NCBI GenBank assembly: GCA_037179335.1
Contig: JAKZHN010000017.1
Location: 248,001-312,000, forward strand
DNA from: Cyclaneusma minus
Lineage: Eukaryota > Ascomycota > Leotiomycetes > Marthamycetales > Marthamycetaceae
Direction of reading: 5' to 3'
Length of the DNA stretch: 64,000 bases
The notes beneath the pieces were generated by a model. It was not told the DNA's origin. It made no database searches and worked only from the letters and a program-made list of their open reading frames with translations. The position numbers were made by a program, and so were the translations under genes. Numbering within the stretch: the first letter of the stretch is position 1; each line of letters starts with the position of its first letter. Positions 46,201-60,410 of this stretch are shown one piece after another.

Positions 46201-49200
46201 ATTTTTTTTTGAAAAAAGTAGCTAATACTTTTTTGCATAATAAAATAAAAATATTATTTTCTCGGCAATAGAAAAAATAATAGCATTTTTTTTCACTTTT
46301 ATTTTTTAAACCCTTTTTTAATCTTGCTAATTAATACCAAAATCCAATATTTTAAAGCAATCCTAAATTACAATCCAGCTTTTATTTAATATATATTATT
46401 TATTCTATTTAGCACTATATTATTCAAAATTATTTTTGCAAATTTTATTATTAATTTATTACGCAAATCTGTGAAAATCTTTCTTTCTATATCCAGTAAA
46501 TATATTTAATATAATAAATTTTACTAAATTAAATAAGTTTTATATTAGCCATTACCGCTATTAAACTTTTAAATATATACTATTTTTTTTATAATTATAA
46601 GCAGTTTTATATTAAAAAATCTTTAATTGCATTAATTAAATTATTATTAACTATTTTATAATTCTTTTCGGCTTTATAAACCATTTTAAAAACATTGGTT
46701 AAATAATATATAAATAATATATAAATAATATAAATTAATTTTATAGGCTTTATATTTTTAAATAGCCTCCCTATATTTCCTATATTGCAAAAAATATAGC
46801 TATAAATTATAGTTAAGCTTATTTAAAAAGCAGGCAATTTTAAAAGTTAATTTTTATAGGATTTTTATATTAATTAAATCTTTAATTAGGCATTAAATAT
46901 TACAAAAAATGTAAAAAAGTATTTATAAAATAGATCAATTAATTAAAGCTTTATAAGTAGCTAATTTATAAAACGATTATAGCAGGAAAATATTTCCTAG
47001 CATTTAAATATATAATAGCGGTCAAATTGCTAAATATAATAAAAATTATCCTTTTTTAAAATAAAAATCAAATTATAAATAATTACCAATTTTGTAAAAT
47101 TTCAATTATAATATATATATATATAAGCCAACCCTTATAAAAATAAATCTAATTATAGCCTCGTAAATTTTAAAATTACCCTTTTGCTATTTAATACCAA
47201 AACCATTATATATAATAAGCAAATTTTTATTTACCTTTTTATTAAAATTCAAGCTTATTATAATAAAATTTAAAGCAAAAACAATTAAATTTAAATCAAG
47301 TTGAAAACAATCCTAAAACTACCTTTTAATACACCACCCCATTTTTTAAGCCCGCTTTCCAAAAAGCCCAAAACCAATTCATCCACCAAAAAACCCAAAA
47401 CCCGGAAACCAAAAAAATATAAGCATTTCCCAAAAATATCCAATTCCAATTTTAATTTAAACCCTATTTAATTATTATACAAATATTAAATAATTTGCCC
47501 ATTAATAGAAAACCTATTATTAAACTTTAAATATAATTCCAAAAGCTTATATAAATCCTTAAAACTAACCAATTTTTTTAAATCGAAATTTCTAGCTAAT
47601 AAAAACAAAAACAAAAATCGCCAAATATAATAAAATAGCTAATATAGCAATTAAATTATAATAAAGCTATTATATATAAAATCATAAAACAGCTTTATAA
47701 AATTAGCAAATCTAAACCATTTTAGCCCTATAATTTTAAATTTCCAAAAAAAATACAAACGGCAATTAATACTATAAAATCAATAATAAGCTATAATAAA
47801 AATCCAATAATAAGCCAATATTCTTAAACGTTAATTACTGCCATTAAATATTTTAATCCAATATTTAAATAAATAGCTTTAATAATTACAAAAAGATATT
47901 AATATTAAAATATTAAAATTTAAATCCAAATATGCTTTTTTTTCTAGCACAATCCATTTTTATATAAAAAATATTATATTGCTATATTTAAATTAAATAG
48001 AAACTATATGCTTTTTATATATTAAATTTGTAATATATAAATGCTTTTCTATTACGCCTATATTAAAAATATTCATTTTTCTTTTTGCATATAATACCAA
48101 TATTAATAAAATCTGATATATATTTTTTATACTTTATATTTAATATTATATTAATTTAATATAAAATTATTAGAAAAAGCACCCAAAGCTTTATAAGCTT
48201 TATAAAAACAATATAAAACAATAAAAAATAATATAATAATATAATAAAAAATATAAATTCCAATATTCCTATTTTAAAATAAGCAATATGCATTTTATTA
48301 AGACTTTTTATAATATCAAAATATGTTTTACCTAATAAAATATTTCTAATAATTTGCAAAACAAATAAATTAATTTTATTAAATATAATAAAACCAAATA
48401 TTAAATGCAAATAATTTTAATATATTTAGCTATAATACCAAAGCCTAATATTTTAAAAAACTCAACCCTAAAAATAAAAATTATATTAAATACAAAAATA
48501 ATACAGTAAATAAATTCAAATCCCGGAATTTACTTTCAAATAACAGCATTCTTTTTATAAATACACCAAATTTATATTTAAATAAAATTAATATAATATA
48601 TATAAAACGTTATTGCCTTAAAGCAAAATAATAATAATATAAAGCCAATAACCATTTTAAATTTTATAATAATATAGCTATTTATTAATAAATATTAAAA
48701 ATAAAGGCTCCTTTTATCGACGCTTTATAAAAGCATATTTTAAAAATATTTAAAAATATTTTAATTAAATTCGCAACTATAAAATAATATTATTTTTATT
48801 TTTATTAATACCACACTATTATATAACGCATTTAAAAATACCTTTACATTTGCATATATAATATAATATAAAAATTGGCTAAAAAGCAATATTTTTAATT
48901 AATAAAAACCAGCCAAAATAATTGCCTATACCAAGCAATAATTGTTTTTAATCAAATTATTAAATAAAAACAAAAATATAAAAACGCTATTTCGCTTTTA
49001 TTTTATTAAATTTAACCATTCCTTATAATATTATTTTTTAAATAAAAAGCAAATAATAAATTCGGGATAAAAACAACCCCATTATAATTAAACCTTTAAA
49101 TTACCTTAAAAAATATATTACCATTTATTATACCCTAAAATAAATTAAAGAACTAGCCTAGCAAAAATAAAAAAAACCAATTTTAAACCAAATCAAAAGA

Positions 49201-49892
49201 AAACACTATTAAATATAAAAAAAGCAAAAAGCAAGCTAAAAAAAGGATTTTCCTGCTAAAAAATATAAATACCTACCACCAAATAACGCCAAATGGAAAA
49301 AGTCCTGAATATACAAAAGCTTTCATTTTTTTATAATGCTAATTTAAAAAATTATATTTATTTTGGATAAAGACCTAATAATATTTAAAATTATTTTAAT
49401 CGGTTATAAAAAAACCAAAAGCAAACCAATTAAATACACCCAAAATAAGTAATAAAAACATTAATCCTTTTATGTAAAAATTCCGGATAGGCAATTAAAA
49501 AATCCCTATTTTAAATTTAAATTAAATTTATTTAAATTTTCGAAAAAGATTATTAAATTTAAAATTCTTATTCTTTAAAAAAAAACAAATATTAAGCCTT
49601 GGTTATATTATACCAATTATATTTATCATATAAAATTATATATTATTTTATATTATTTATTAAATAAATCTATTATATTATAATAAAATACAATTTAAGC
49701 TAAATAATTATAATAAATTAAATAACGCCACCAAAAATAAAATAAAAATATTAGCAATAATTTATTTATTACTAGATTTTAAAACTTCAAAAAAAACTAA
49801 AAACTTTCTTTAAATATTAAAAGCTAAATAAAAAAATTGCAGAATAGCTAAAATATACTAGGAATAATATAATAAAGCTAATTATTGCGACT

Positions 49893-50072
49893 ATTATAGC
49901 TATAGCCACCGTAAATAGCTTAGCTTAGCTTAATTAGCAAAAAAGAAAGGGGATAGCTTTAATATTATAAAACTCTTTTTTTTTCATTTATTTATAATAT
50001 AACGCTTACAATTGGATATATTTACATTTTAATATATAAGCTATTTTCCTTGGTGATTCCAATATTGATTAG
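49893..50072 (+). repeat. 5' LTR of degraded Copia element
   Basis: About 180 bp homologous in direct orientation to 56698-56882. Both begin ATTATAGCTATAG, contain three TAGCT units and TTTATAATATAACGCTTA, and end near AATATTGATTA/AATATTAATTA. Nearly all differences between the two LTRs are C/T or G/A transitions, as expected from RIP. Confidence 0.8.
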
Positions 50073-53000
50073 TGTTTTTTTACCGGAATATAAATTGGCT
50101 AAAATATAAAACAAATTGAAAAGCCAGTTTTTGTAAATCGGTATATTATTTGGACTTTATTAGACTAGCGGACCGCCAAATCAAATAACCGGTATATTAT
50201 TCAAATTTTGCCAATTTTATAATCTCGCTTTTAACTAAATTAAATTTTTAATAAATATTTTAAAAATTATTATAACAAACATTTGATTAAAAAAGCAATG
50301 CTAATAATAAATTTATGCCTTATTATTTAATTACGCTTTAAAAACTATTATAGCAAAGCTTTAAAAGTTTTTGGCTAAATTATTATTAAGAACCATTTAT
50401 AAAATTAGCAAAAGCTTTTTATAATTTAATTATATTTATCGAGTTTAAAAATTGTAATTAGTAAATTTAAAAATTGTAATTAGTAAATTTGTTTTATAAT
50501 TTAATTGCGTTTTATTACGCAATTAATTGAGCTTTTGCAATTACAGCTTTTAATATTACCATTTTTAACGATTTAATTTGCCCTTAAAATTTACAAGTAT
50601 CCGAAATACCTTTTTTAAGCCGTTGTTTTTTAAAAAAATTATCTATTTATTCGATTTAATCGGTATATTTAAAAGGCTTGAGTTTATTGTCGTAAACACC
50701 ATTTTGGCCAAAAATTATTATTTAAAATCGACTAATAACCATTATTTTAATAGAAATTAATCTTCCCAATAATTTATAACTAGCGGATTAATTTAGAATT
50801 GTACGAGGAATATTAAATTTTTTAATTCTTTTTTTAATTTTATAGCATTATATAATTTCCGTGGAATATTGCAATATTTCGAAATATATCACCATTTCCG
50901 CGCTTTTTTTATTATACCATTATTTCTTGCTTTAAAATTATAAAAAATTATTATAATGACTCCTTATTTTTGCAGCTTAATTTCCGCCGGTTTTGCAGTT
51001 TTTAATATATAGTTTTATAAAGCTGCGAAATTATTCCTTTGTTTTTCGGTTTTTAAATTATATATTTTTAACTGTGTTTTTTAGTTTTAAAGATTTTTTT
51101 TATATATATTAAATAACTATTTTTATTTTTATTTTTAAATTTTTTAATTATTTTATTCTTTTAAATTAATTCTTTTTTTTAATTTGCTAATATAGCTTTT
51201 TTTAAAAAAACCTTAATATCCTTAATATCAATTGAGAATTATTATTGGCTTGCGTATAAATGAATTTTTCAATTTTATTGGCAAAAGATTTTAAAGCTAT
51301 TATTATTTTGCTAAACGCAAAAATCCATTAGAATATAATATTGCTAATATTGCTGCTAATATTAAAACCGTTTTAAAATTTTATATCCTTTATAAATATA
51401 AAAAGTATAAAAAAACCAGCTTTAAAATGATGTTTTTTAATATTAGTTTAAGCAGGATTTTAATATTTAAAAATAAATTAATTGAATTAAAATTAATAAT
51501 ACGGCCTGCAAAATAATGCAAAAACCTTTTTATTTTAAAAGTGTTTTTATTCCCTAAGACTATATTTATCGAGATTTTAAAACTGTATATGTTAAAAATA
51601 AATAATATTAATAAATTGCTAAAAAAATCCATTTATTTACGGATATTTATAAAAACGAATTTCTATTTTATAATGAATATTCTTTTATTTGCCGGCCAAT
51701 TAATAATAGCCTTTTATTAATAGCATATTTTTTTTTAGCTTTTAAAGCCTTTCTTGCCTTTCTTACCCGCTTTAATGGCAATAAATCCAATTCCAATTAT
51801 TTAAACTCTTTTTTTATTATTATTTTACAATCCTTATAATATTAATATTAATTCATTTGGCTATTATTGCGGCCGAAATAACAATAGTGTATTTATTTTT
51901 TTGCATGGTATTCCTATTAATCCCCAAATTCTTACAAAATTCGCAAATTTAATAAAGGCTTATTTAAATAATAAAAATAAATATAAAGAAGGGATATTTA
52001 ATATCCTGAATACCAAGCTATAGATGTTTTATAATTTTTGCGCTAAAATCGATTTAAAAATGAATAAATATATTAAGGCGTTTTTAATTATATTAAAAAA
52101 TAAGACTAAGGATTTTTATTATAAAAAGATTGCTGGTAAGAATTATTTAATTAAACAAATAGTTAAATGCATCCGCAAGCGCTTTAAAAGCTAAGCTAAC
52201 TGTTAAAAATATTTTATTATATGGCATTTAATTAATCTTAGGTTTATTTTAAATAAAATAATTAGATTTAAAATAATAAAGCTTAAATGTCTAAAGATTT
52301 TATTTAATGAATTATATATTATTTAGCAAGGCCTTGATATTATTTATAGAGTTCGAAAGCTTAATTTATATAATAAATTCATTACTATTATTATAGGTAT
52401 TAGAAAATACTAATATGTTTTTATAAAGCTTGCTAATAGCTATAAGGAATTTTATACTAATTTTAGAAAGTTAGTTTTAATTTATATAAAATTTAAAAAC
52501 GCTTTTAAAAATAAGCAATTTATAATTAATTATTGCTTTAGCAATTGCGAATAAAACCGGAATTATAGCTTTAATTAAAGCTACCAAAATTGCAATACCA
52601 ATTAACCGTTTTTTTTTCAATTGTTTTTAATTTCATTAAATTGCCGGTGCTTTATTTATAGCAAGCCGATTTATTTAGGTAATTAATTTGTTTTTAAAGC
52701 GAACCAATAAACGTCGTAATTGGAATAATATCCGTCGTTTTTAAAATAAAAACTATTTAAATAGCACGTTTTAAGCCTTTTTAATTAAATATAAAGGTGG
52801 TTTGCAAGCTTGGCCAAATAATAAAAATAAATTTGACCTTCTTTTTAATATGCTTTAAATAATGCAAAATATTGGCTTTAATAATGGTTTTAAATTTGAA
52901 GTTTTGGATTTAGATTTAAATTAATTATATAGTAAAAATCTTATAAAATTTAAATAAATAATGGCTAATATTGATTTTGGCTATAATTTTGCAATATATA

Positions 53001-53769
53001 TATATATATATATATTATTGCCTTTATAATTAAGTACGGCGAGATTAACGGATTAAAGATTTTCCGAATGCTTTATAATTAATTAGCTTTTTATACCGCT
53101 ATTGCTATTGATTTTTACAATTCTTTTTCCTTTTACAATTTTCGGACTAAAATTAATAAAGTTTTTATATTTATAAACCGCTATCTATTTATAGAATTCC
53201 AGGGAATTATACCAAATAGCAATGCTGCTGGCATATTTATAGCTGGATTCTTTTAATTTTTAACTTTCCAACGATTATTTAATTTAAAGCTTAATATTGC
53301 CCAAAATAAATATAAAATTAAATTTGGGAAAAAGATTACATTTATTATTAATATAGTATATATTTTTACTCTTTTTAGCATTATCGATTTTTATATTATT
53401 TTAGCACTTTTTTTTATTAATAATATAAATTATTTAGGCATTTATTTTAATGATTTTTTCAATATTTTATATTAAAGCAAATTTACAATGCTAATTATAC
53501 GGAAATAAAATTATATTTGGCTTTATTTTAATTTCGAAAACTATATAACGAAAATTAATTTAATTTATAGCTATTTAATTAAAAAGCAATTTAAATAATT
53601 TTATTAATAATTTGGATATTCAATAGTTAAAAAGCTATAGAAAATCCTTTTTTTATTTTATTTTATTTTTAATAAATGCATGCTAAATAAAATTTGAAAA
53701 GGTTTGCTATTAATGCCAGATTTATTTAAAGGCTTTCAGCAAGTTTAATTTTTTTATAAGAATTTTCAA

Positions 53770-54421
53770 TTTAATGCGGAAATTTTAATTGACCTAATTT
53801 ATATTAATAAATGAAAAACTATTTATATTATAAATATAGCAATTGCTTTTTAAGCAGCCTAATTTATTAAATTTAATAATATTAGAAACGTTTGGAAAGC
53901 TATTTGGCTTTGCTGGATTAATATTTATTTTGGCCTATTTAACCGAATAATTTATAATGCCGGAAATAAAGCCTATAATACCGAAATGCAAAAAAATACT
54001 ACCTTGTATAAAATTAAAGTTTTCCTAGTCCCAATTAAATCCTATAATAGTATTAATAAAAATAAACGCTATTATGCTATTTTTCGCCGCTTTTATAAAA
54101 TAATTTAAAAGATTTTTTAATTTTTTTTTCCGAAAATCCGGTTTTTAAATGGCTATTAAATTAATCAATAATACAATTGGCCTTAATAGTTTTATACCTA
54201 TTTTCCTAGTGTTTGGCATATATTTTTATATAATTGAATTTTTAACTCGGTTATTTATTATGCTTAAAAGGGCCGAAGCTATTTATAAAGCTATAAAAGA
54301 AATTAAAAAATATATTAAGCAAATTGTTTCAAACGTATTAGCAATAAAAAACGGCTCTAATACTATATTAATTTTAGTTTTTTTTTTAATTAAAAGTAAT
54401 AATTTCTATGAAATATATTAA
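53770..54421 (+). pseudogene. Copia integrase remnant
   Basis: Frame fragments match the fungal Copia integrase core: a VDLIYIN-like strand, a VATAFQAARF-like stretch in which the catalytic Asp codon reads as Asn, a WINIYFG...NAG stretch for the second acidic region, and NSINKNKRYYAIFRRFYK in place of the NSIGKVERYHAPLRRAYE-type helix. Residues 54149-54421 continue with a long open piece (KRAEAIYKAIKEIKKYI). Several stops interrupt the frame. Confidence 0.75.
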
Positions 54422-55259
54422 GCGCTGGACCGGTCTATTTATTATAATTGTAAAAAAAAAGAGAAAATTATATATTAAATATATTATAAAAAAATCTGAT
54501 TTTTAGGACAATGGTTATTAAATTATATCATGATAAAAAAGAAATTTCATAAAATAATTTAAATAGTTTAAACTATAATCCAGCTTTTTTGGATTATTTT
54601 CCAAGTTTTTTTGAATTCTAATTTAAATATTGCAATTTGCAAAGCAAATTGCAAATTAATTATTATTTAAAAGCGGGCCAATTTTTAGCCCATTAGCTAT
54701 AATACTATTTGCAGCTTTAAATGCAATATTATTAATAACGCTAAATGTTTTAAAATTAAGGCCAATTTCCAAATTTGCTAATAATAACAATTTATATTTA
54801 AGAACGCTATTTCCCCTTTTTTTTTAAAAAAAAAGGCCGCGATTATTTACAAAATAGTAAATATAGAAAAACCAAAAAATACTATATTTATAATAATTTA
54901 AATGCTTATATTATTTAATTTAAATATTTTAAAGCTTATATAATAAATATTAAAAATATTAAAGCCTTTTTCTTTTGCAAAAAAAACTTTCGATTTCAAA
55001 TTTATTATCAAGCTTTGAAAGCAAAAACGAATTATTATTCCTAGCAAGCCGTTTAAATAATCCAATATTGCAAAAATTAAAGGTTTTTAAGCTTTTGGTG
55101 TTTTTAAATTTAAAAAGTATAATTTAAAAATCCATAATAGATTTTCAAAATTTAATGCCTAAATGGTTTAAAAATTTAAAGGCAAAGCAATTAAATATTT
55201 CTATAAAAACTTAAAACTAATAGCTTAAAGCTATAATAATATTGGTAAAAAGAAAACTT

Positions 55260-55700
55260 TTATGCAGTTTTCAACGACTTGATATATTAGCCAGTGATTA
55301 ATTATAGCCTTGGCTTTTTATTTTTGGAAATTTAAAAAACAACTATATTTTCGGGATATTATTTAAACTTATTTATATCTGCATTTTTAATTTTAAAAAG
55401 TGATTTTATATAAGCTGCCTAAAGAAATTAAGCATTTTTATTTTTTAAAAATTATTATAAAAAATTTAAAGCCTTTATACAATATTGTGAAATTCGTATT
55501 ATATTAGTAAATAATTTGTTTTAACCATTATAGAAACAAATTATTTATAAAAACATTTTTATTCGATTTTTATTTTATAATTATAAATTTTCCGGATTAT
55601 ATTTTTATTATTAATATATAAATTAACGATATCCTGATTTTTGCAAATAATAATTGATTTAAATTAAAAAAATAAAACCTTAAGCTAGTTTTTTTTAAAG
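55260..55700 (+). pseudogene. Copia reverse transcriptase (RVT_2) remnant
   Basis: Includes a QSPTT...SQ...IALA stretch, an LYFRDI-like palm strand (the first catalytic Asp), and, near 55610-55660, INDILIFANN in place of the QTDDTLILSDN-type catalytic loop, with one Asp changed to Asn. Multiple stops. Assignment is from family memory, not a search. Confidence 0.7.
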
Positions 55701-56089
55701 CTAAGCTAAAGCAATGCCTTAATAATAAGCCTTTTATTTTTAATAGCTGTATTTTAATTTAAATTAACGGCCAGATATTTATAATTTAAAAAAAGCAAAG
55801 CAAAATTTTTAAATTGATTAATTTTAAATTCTTTGATATATACTATAATAGTATATTAAATAAAAAGCTAAAAAAGCTTACCTAGCTATTAATTCTCAAC
55901 CGGAAGTATTTTATAATTTTTTTTATAGCTGCTTAATATTAGTTTTTAACCAAAGCAAATATTAAACCCTTTAATAAACAAATTAATTAATATGTATAAA
56001 ATATTAACCGGGGCCTTATTTTTTTATTAATTAATTTGGCAATTGTAAAGCTTTATATATTTAAAAATAAATTATTTGCCAATAATATT

Positions 56090-56530
56090 TATTTTTTTCT
56101 AGCTAGAATATATTATTATATTGATTAATAAAAATAAAAATAAAAAGAATTGTATATTTAATTTTACGGGCAATTTCCTTTATTGACTTTTTACCAAAAG
56201 TAAAAGAATTACCTAATTCGTTTTTTTATTCGAGCTTTTTACTATAATTTAAAAAACCGATATCGGAATTGCTATATTAATTACTTTTTAATTAATTACA
56301 AACCGCTTGTCGCTTTTTTCAATTTCCATTATTATTTATACCAATTCCCGTTTCTTTTATAATATGCTAATTAGGCTGGATATTACAATTAAAAAAGATT
56401 AATAATTAATATTTTTTATTTTCGCCAAAACTATAAACGAAAAAAGCTATAAAGTTTATTGGATTAATGGATAAAATAATCTTGTAAATGCCATAATTAA
56501 AATTAATCCAAATCGGTTTTTGAAAATAGC
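56090..56530 (+). pseudogene. Copia RNase H remnant
   Basis: Stretch resembling FANN..., KSKRIT..V...EL and IYTNSRFFYNMLIRL (for the VCTDSLSLYECLVKL-type strand, Asp changed to Asn), followed by WINGQNNLVNAI for WIDGRDNPADAM. Every changed acidic residue is a G-to-A change, the RIP signature on this strand. Confidence 0.75.
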
Positions 56531-56697
56531 TTGACCATTTAAATAAAAAAATAGATAAATTGCTTTAAAGGTTTTTTAGCTATTAAAGAAATTGATTTAA
56601 TTGATTTGAAGGGCAAAGGCTTGGATAGTTTTATATATTTGAATTAACAAAATTTACGGTATTTTTTGTTTTTAAAAGGATTGCCAGTATTATAATT

Positions 56698-56882
56698 ATT
56701 ATAGCTATAGCTATTGTAAATAGCTTAGCTTAGCTTAGTTAGCAGGAAAAAAAAGAAAATAGTTTTAATATCATGGAGCTTTTTTTCCTTTCTCCATTTA
56801 TTTATAATATAACGCTTATGACTGGATATATCCACCTTTTGACGTGTGAGCCACCTCCTTTGGTAATTCTAATATTAATTAA
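56698..56882 (+). repeat. 3' LTR of degraded Copia element
   Basis: Direct homologue of 49893-50072. It keeps more C and G (for example GACGTGTGAGCCACCTCC) than the 5' LTR, so the two ends were mutated unequally. Confidence 0.8.
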
Positions 56883-59800
56883 ATTAAAAAATTGAAGAAA
56901 ATACCTAATATTTAATAAAATCAATTAAAATAATATTACATTACTTTTAAAACTAATTTTGGCCGCTATAAATAAATATATATATTTTTAAATCTTAAGT
57001 TTTATTTAGCTTATAATATATATTAATTATTATACTTTGAAATTAACCTATAAATACAAAATCTTAAATAATATATTAAAAATATTATATTAATTTAAAT
57101 GGCTATAAAATCCATAAAAACGCTTTATTACAAAAATAATATAAATATTATCAATTATAATCCCATTCCTATAAAATTTGTTTTATATTAATATTATATT
57201 TAATTTCCATCAAGCATAAAAATATACTTTAAATTAAAAAAAACTCAAATTATAAAAACAATAAAAATTCAAAATCCCGCAAAAAAGCAATGCTATTTAA
57301 AGCAACCAACCAAATAATATATTATTCGAAAAGCAAAATAAATTGCTTTAAATAACGCTGCTTTTTCGCAAAACCTTAATATAACCCATTAGCTTATATT
57401 TACCATAAATAACCCTTTAATTTATTGTTATAAATATAAAATCCCTTTGAAATATAAATTGACAAGCAATAATTTTTAAATTATAAAAGTAAAAATAAAT
57501 TATAATTATTATTAAATTTTAATGGCAAAATTCAATTAAATTTCCCAAATTTAAATTAATATTTAAATTTAAATTTTGCAAATAAATTCCTATACCAAAT
57601 TTTATTATAAATATATTAAATTATAATATAATATAGCGGAAACTATAAATATACATTTGGATGTTTTAAATTTAAAATAAATTAAAATATTATACTATAA
57701 TTAAATGTTTTAATTTTAGTATATTATAATTATTTAATTTTATATAGCTTTATAGCCTTTTATATTACCAAATTTTGCTATTTATTTATTAAATTTTATA
57801 AAACGCTAATAAAATAACCCTTTTATTTAAAAATATTTGAAAAATATAAATATATAAATCGGCTTTAAATTTTTTTACCTTGGCCAATAAAAAGCATAAA
57901 CTAATTAAGCTTATTGAAATTCTGCATATTAAAAAAAGGTTTATAGCTTTATAAATAATTAATTTTAAAAAGCTATATATAATCCCAAATACCATTAATG
58001 TTATAATAAATAATTGTTCAAACTAAGCTATAAAACCTTTATAATAGCATAAAATAAAACCGTTTATTTTTAAACATTTTTAAATATTATAAATATTTTT
58101 TAAAATCCGCAATATCGAAATCAATAATTATTATAAAAAAATCCAAAAATTTATTAAAATAACGTTAAAAAGCAACCGCATTATTATAAAAGAAAATTGG
58201 GATTAAAAACAAAAAAGCGCAATTCATTAAAAACTCCAATAATACCAAAAGCACTATTTTAAAAGTCGCTATTAACGGGATTAAAAAGTATATTCTTGAT
58301 CTATTAAAATATAAGCTTTTATTTTAACCAATCCAATATTATTATTTAATAATCGCAAATATATATAAAAATATCCTTTTTAAAAATATTCTTTATAAAA
58401 ACAAACACCTGTTTTTAAAATAATAAATTAATAAATAATTTATATATATTAAGTAAAAAGTCTACCCTATTAATTTTGCAATCCTAATAATTTAATTCAC
58501 CTAGTAAATATTTTATTTTATTATAATATATTTCCAATATCCTATTTATTAAATATAATTTACTACTAATTAAGCCAATAGCTAATATATTTTTATATAA
58601 TTATAAAAATAAAATATATTATAATAGCTTAAAATTTACTTAAAATTTACTAAATATTAATAACACTTAAAAGCTATTAAGAATATAAAGCTTTAAAAAA
58701 ATAAAAAAATAAAAAAATAAAGCTTAAAAATATAATATAAATTAAAATATAAATTAAAATACTTAACCAAAATACCTAAAATAAATCTTTTATAAATTTA
58801 AAATTAGCAAAATATATAGTTTTATTTATATAAAACCATTAAATACAAAATAAATAAAAAACAATTATGATTTTAGAAAATTTATTTAATTACTATTTAT
58901 AATTTTACAATATTAATTTATAAACTATATTAACAATATTTTTTTAAAAGAATATATAATATTAAAATTGTTTAGCAATAAAATTATAGGCTATTTTTAA
59001 ACCAAATTATTATTAAATCATTTATTGCATTTCTTTATTATTTTAATAAATTTAATACTATTATTTTCCCCATTTTCCTTTTATATACCCTATATTCTAA
59101 TTAGCCGCATTTTATATACCTTATATTGCTTTTTTAAAAATCTAAAAATGCTTATTTTATCTCGCATTTATAATTCTTTTTTTAAAAAAAAGATTGCTTT
59201 ATAAAAAACAAAAACTTTACCAAATTATTTTTAATATTTTTTAATAGCTTTGAATATTATTAATTATTTAAATTAATAGTATATATATTAAATATAAAAC
59301 CAAGCCTAAAATATAAAATATAATTGCCGGCAAATTTTTTAGCCATTTTAATATATATGTAAATAAAAGCTTTTTATTTTTATAAAAAGAACCAAATTAA
59401 AAAAACCATTAATAATACTTTTAATCACAATATTAAAATAAATAAATTACAACCAAGCTTAATTTAGCAAATTCTTAAATCAAACCTAATAAATATCCTT
59501 ATATATTTAAATAAAGGCAATATATAGCTTATTTACTATAAGTTTATAATTAAGATTTATTGATTTTTAATAATAGCAATTAATAATTATTAAATAGCGC
59601 TATTACAAAACTAATTTACTAAAAATATATTTAAATTAATAGGCTTAATTAAAAATATTTTAAAATCAACGCTATAATTGCATTGCAATATAATAATAGT
59701 TATAAATTTAATATAGATAAAAAAAGGCAATATTTATAAATATAGCCAAAAAAAATTAAAAAAATAGCAATATATTTATTATTTTATTATTAAATTTTAT

Positions 59801-59985
59801 TAAATTTTATTAGGATATTTAAAATAAATAATAAAAGGTTTTAATAAAAAATATAATATTAATATAAAAATATCTAGCATTAAAGTTAATATAAAGCTAT
59901 AAAAAACCTAAACTATAATATAACGCATTTTCAGCTTTACCGTATTAAAAAAATACCAATATTATTACCGCTATTTATATTATTA

Positions 59986-60410
59986 TATAAAATAGGATTA
60001 ATCGAGCGCAAGCTTCGATTAAAGGATTAGCAGCGCAACCGGGGTCCGCAATGCTGCATAGCTGCAAATAAAGGCTGCCAAGGCTGGGAATAGCTTTAAA
60101 TTTGCAGTATTGCAGGCTGGCTGCGAAAGGCTGGCTAGTTGGCGCAAGGCTGGCTGGCGCAAGGCTGGCTGGCGCAAGGCTGGCGCAAGGCTGGCGCAAG
60201 GCTGGCGCAAGGCTGGAGTTACGTTATTTGTTTTTTTTTTTAGATTTAATTTAGCCGAAAATTAAACGGTTTCCAAATTAATCCCCCTTACCTGAAAAAC
60301 CCCGGAACCATTAATAAATTTCAAACGGAGAAATTATAATTAGCAGCTCCGCCTTCGCTATTTAGCTCGTTTTACTCGTTTCGCAGCTACGGCTGCGCTG
60401 CTAATAATCT
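59986..60410. repeat. short normal-composition repeat, copy 2
   Basis: Second copy of the element at 42.84 kb, same orientation, about 425 bp. Near its left end TTAATCGA...TCGATTAA forms an 8-bp stem; TTAGCAGCGCAACCG (60027) and CGGCTGCGCTGCTAA (about 60390-60404) are inverted ends. It is longer than copy 1 because of an expanded GGCTGGCGCAA array (about 60112-60215, units of 11 and 15 bp). The minus-strand open frames across the array are a by-product of the repeat. Confidence 0.85.

Larger units (their letters stand above)
39421..49892. other. AT-rich, RIP-like degraded block (right, proximal)
   Basis: Over 10 kb of extremely AT-rich DNA with no gene. Strand bias alternates: T-rich at about 41.5-46.5 kb and A-rich at about 47-49.8 kb, suggesting several degraded elements in different orientations. 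Minus-strand frame 48410-48156 is open by chance or is a transposon scrap; I could not match it to a reverse transcriptase with confidence. Identifiable pieces inside are listed separately. Confidence 0.75.
49893..56882 (+). mobile_element. RIP-degraded Copia-type LTR retrotransposon
   Basis: About 7.0 kb bounded by two about 180-bp direct repeats. The plus strand holds mutated but recognisable Copia polyprotein parts in Copia order: integrase core (about 53770-54110), its downstream region still open as a 90-codon frame (54149-54421), reverse transcriptase of the RVT_2 type (about 55260-55700) and RNase H (about 56090-56530). Integrase before reverse transcriptase places it in Copia rather than Gypsy. 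All parts are full of TAA/TAG stops and Asp/Gly-to-Asn/Lys type changes, so it cannot be active. The 5' part (about 50.1-53.7 kb) should hold gag and protease but I could not identify them. It is probably inserted in older repeats. Confidence 0.8.

Noticed and set aside
48156..48410. Minus frame possibly matching a LINE or Gypsy reverse transcriptase
   Set aside because: Tried against the usual palm motifs; the required codon changes are not all explained by C-to-T or G-to-A, so the match is not supported.
59975..60210. Minus frames with repeated SLAPA units, looking like a repeat protein
   Set aside because: They come from the GGCTGGCGCAA array of a noncoding repeat and have no codon texture outside it.
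42841..60410. The two GC-richer repeats as LTRs of one 17-kb element around the Copia copy
   Set aside because: They lack TG...CA ends and a common target duplication, and carry their own inverted ends, so two independent small elements are simpler.
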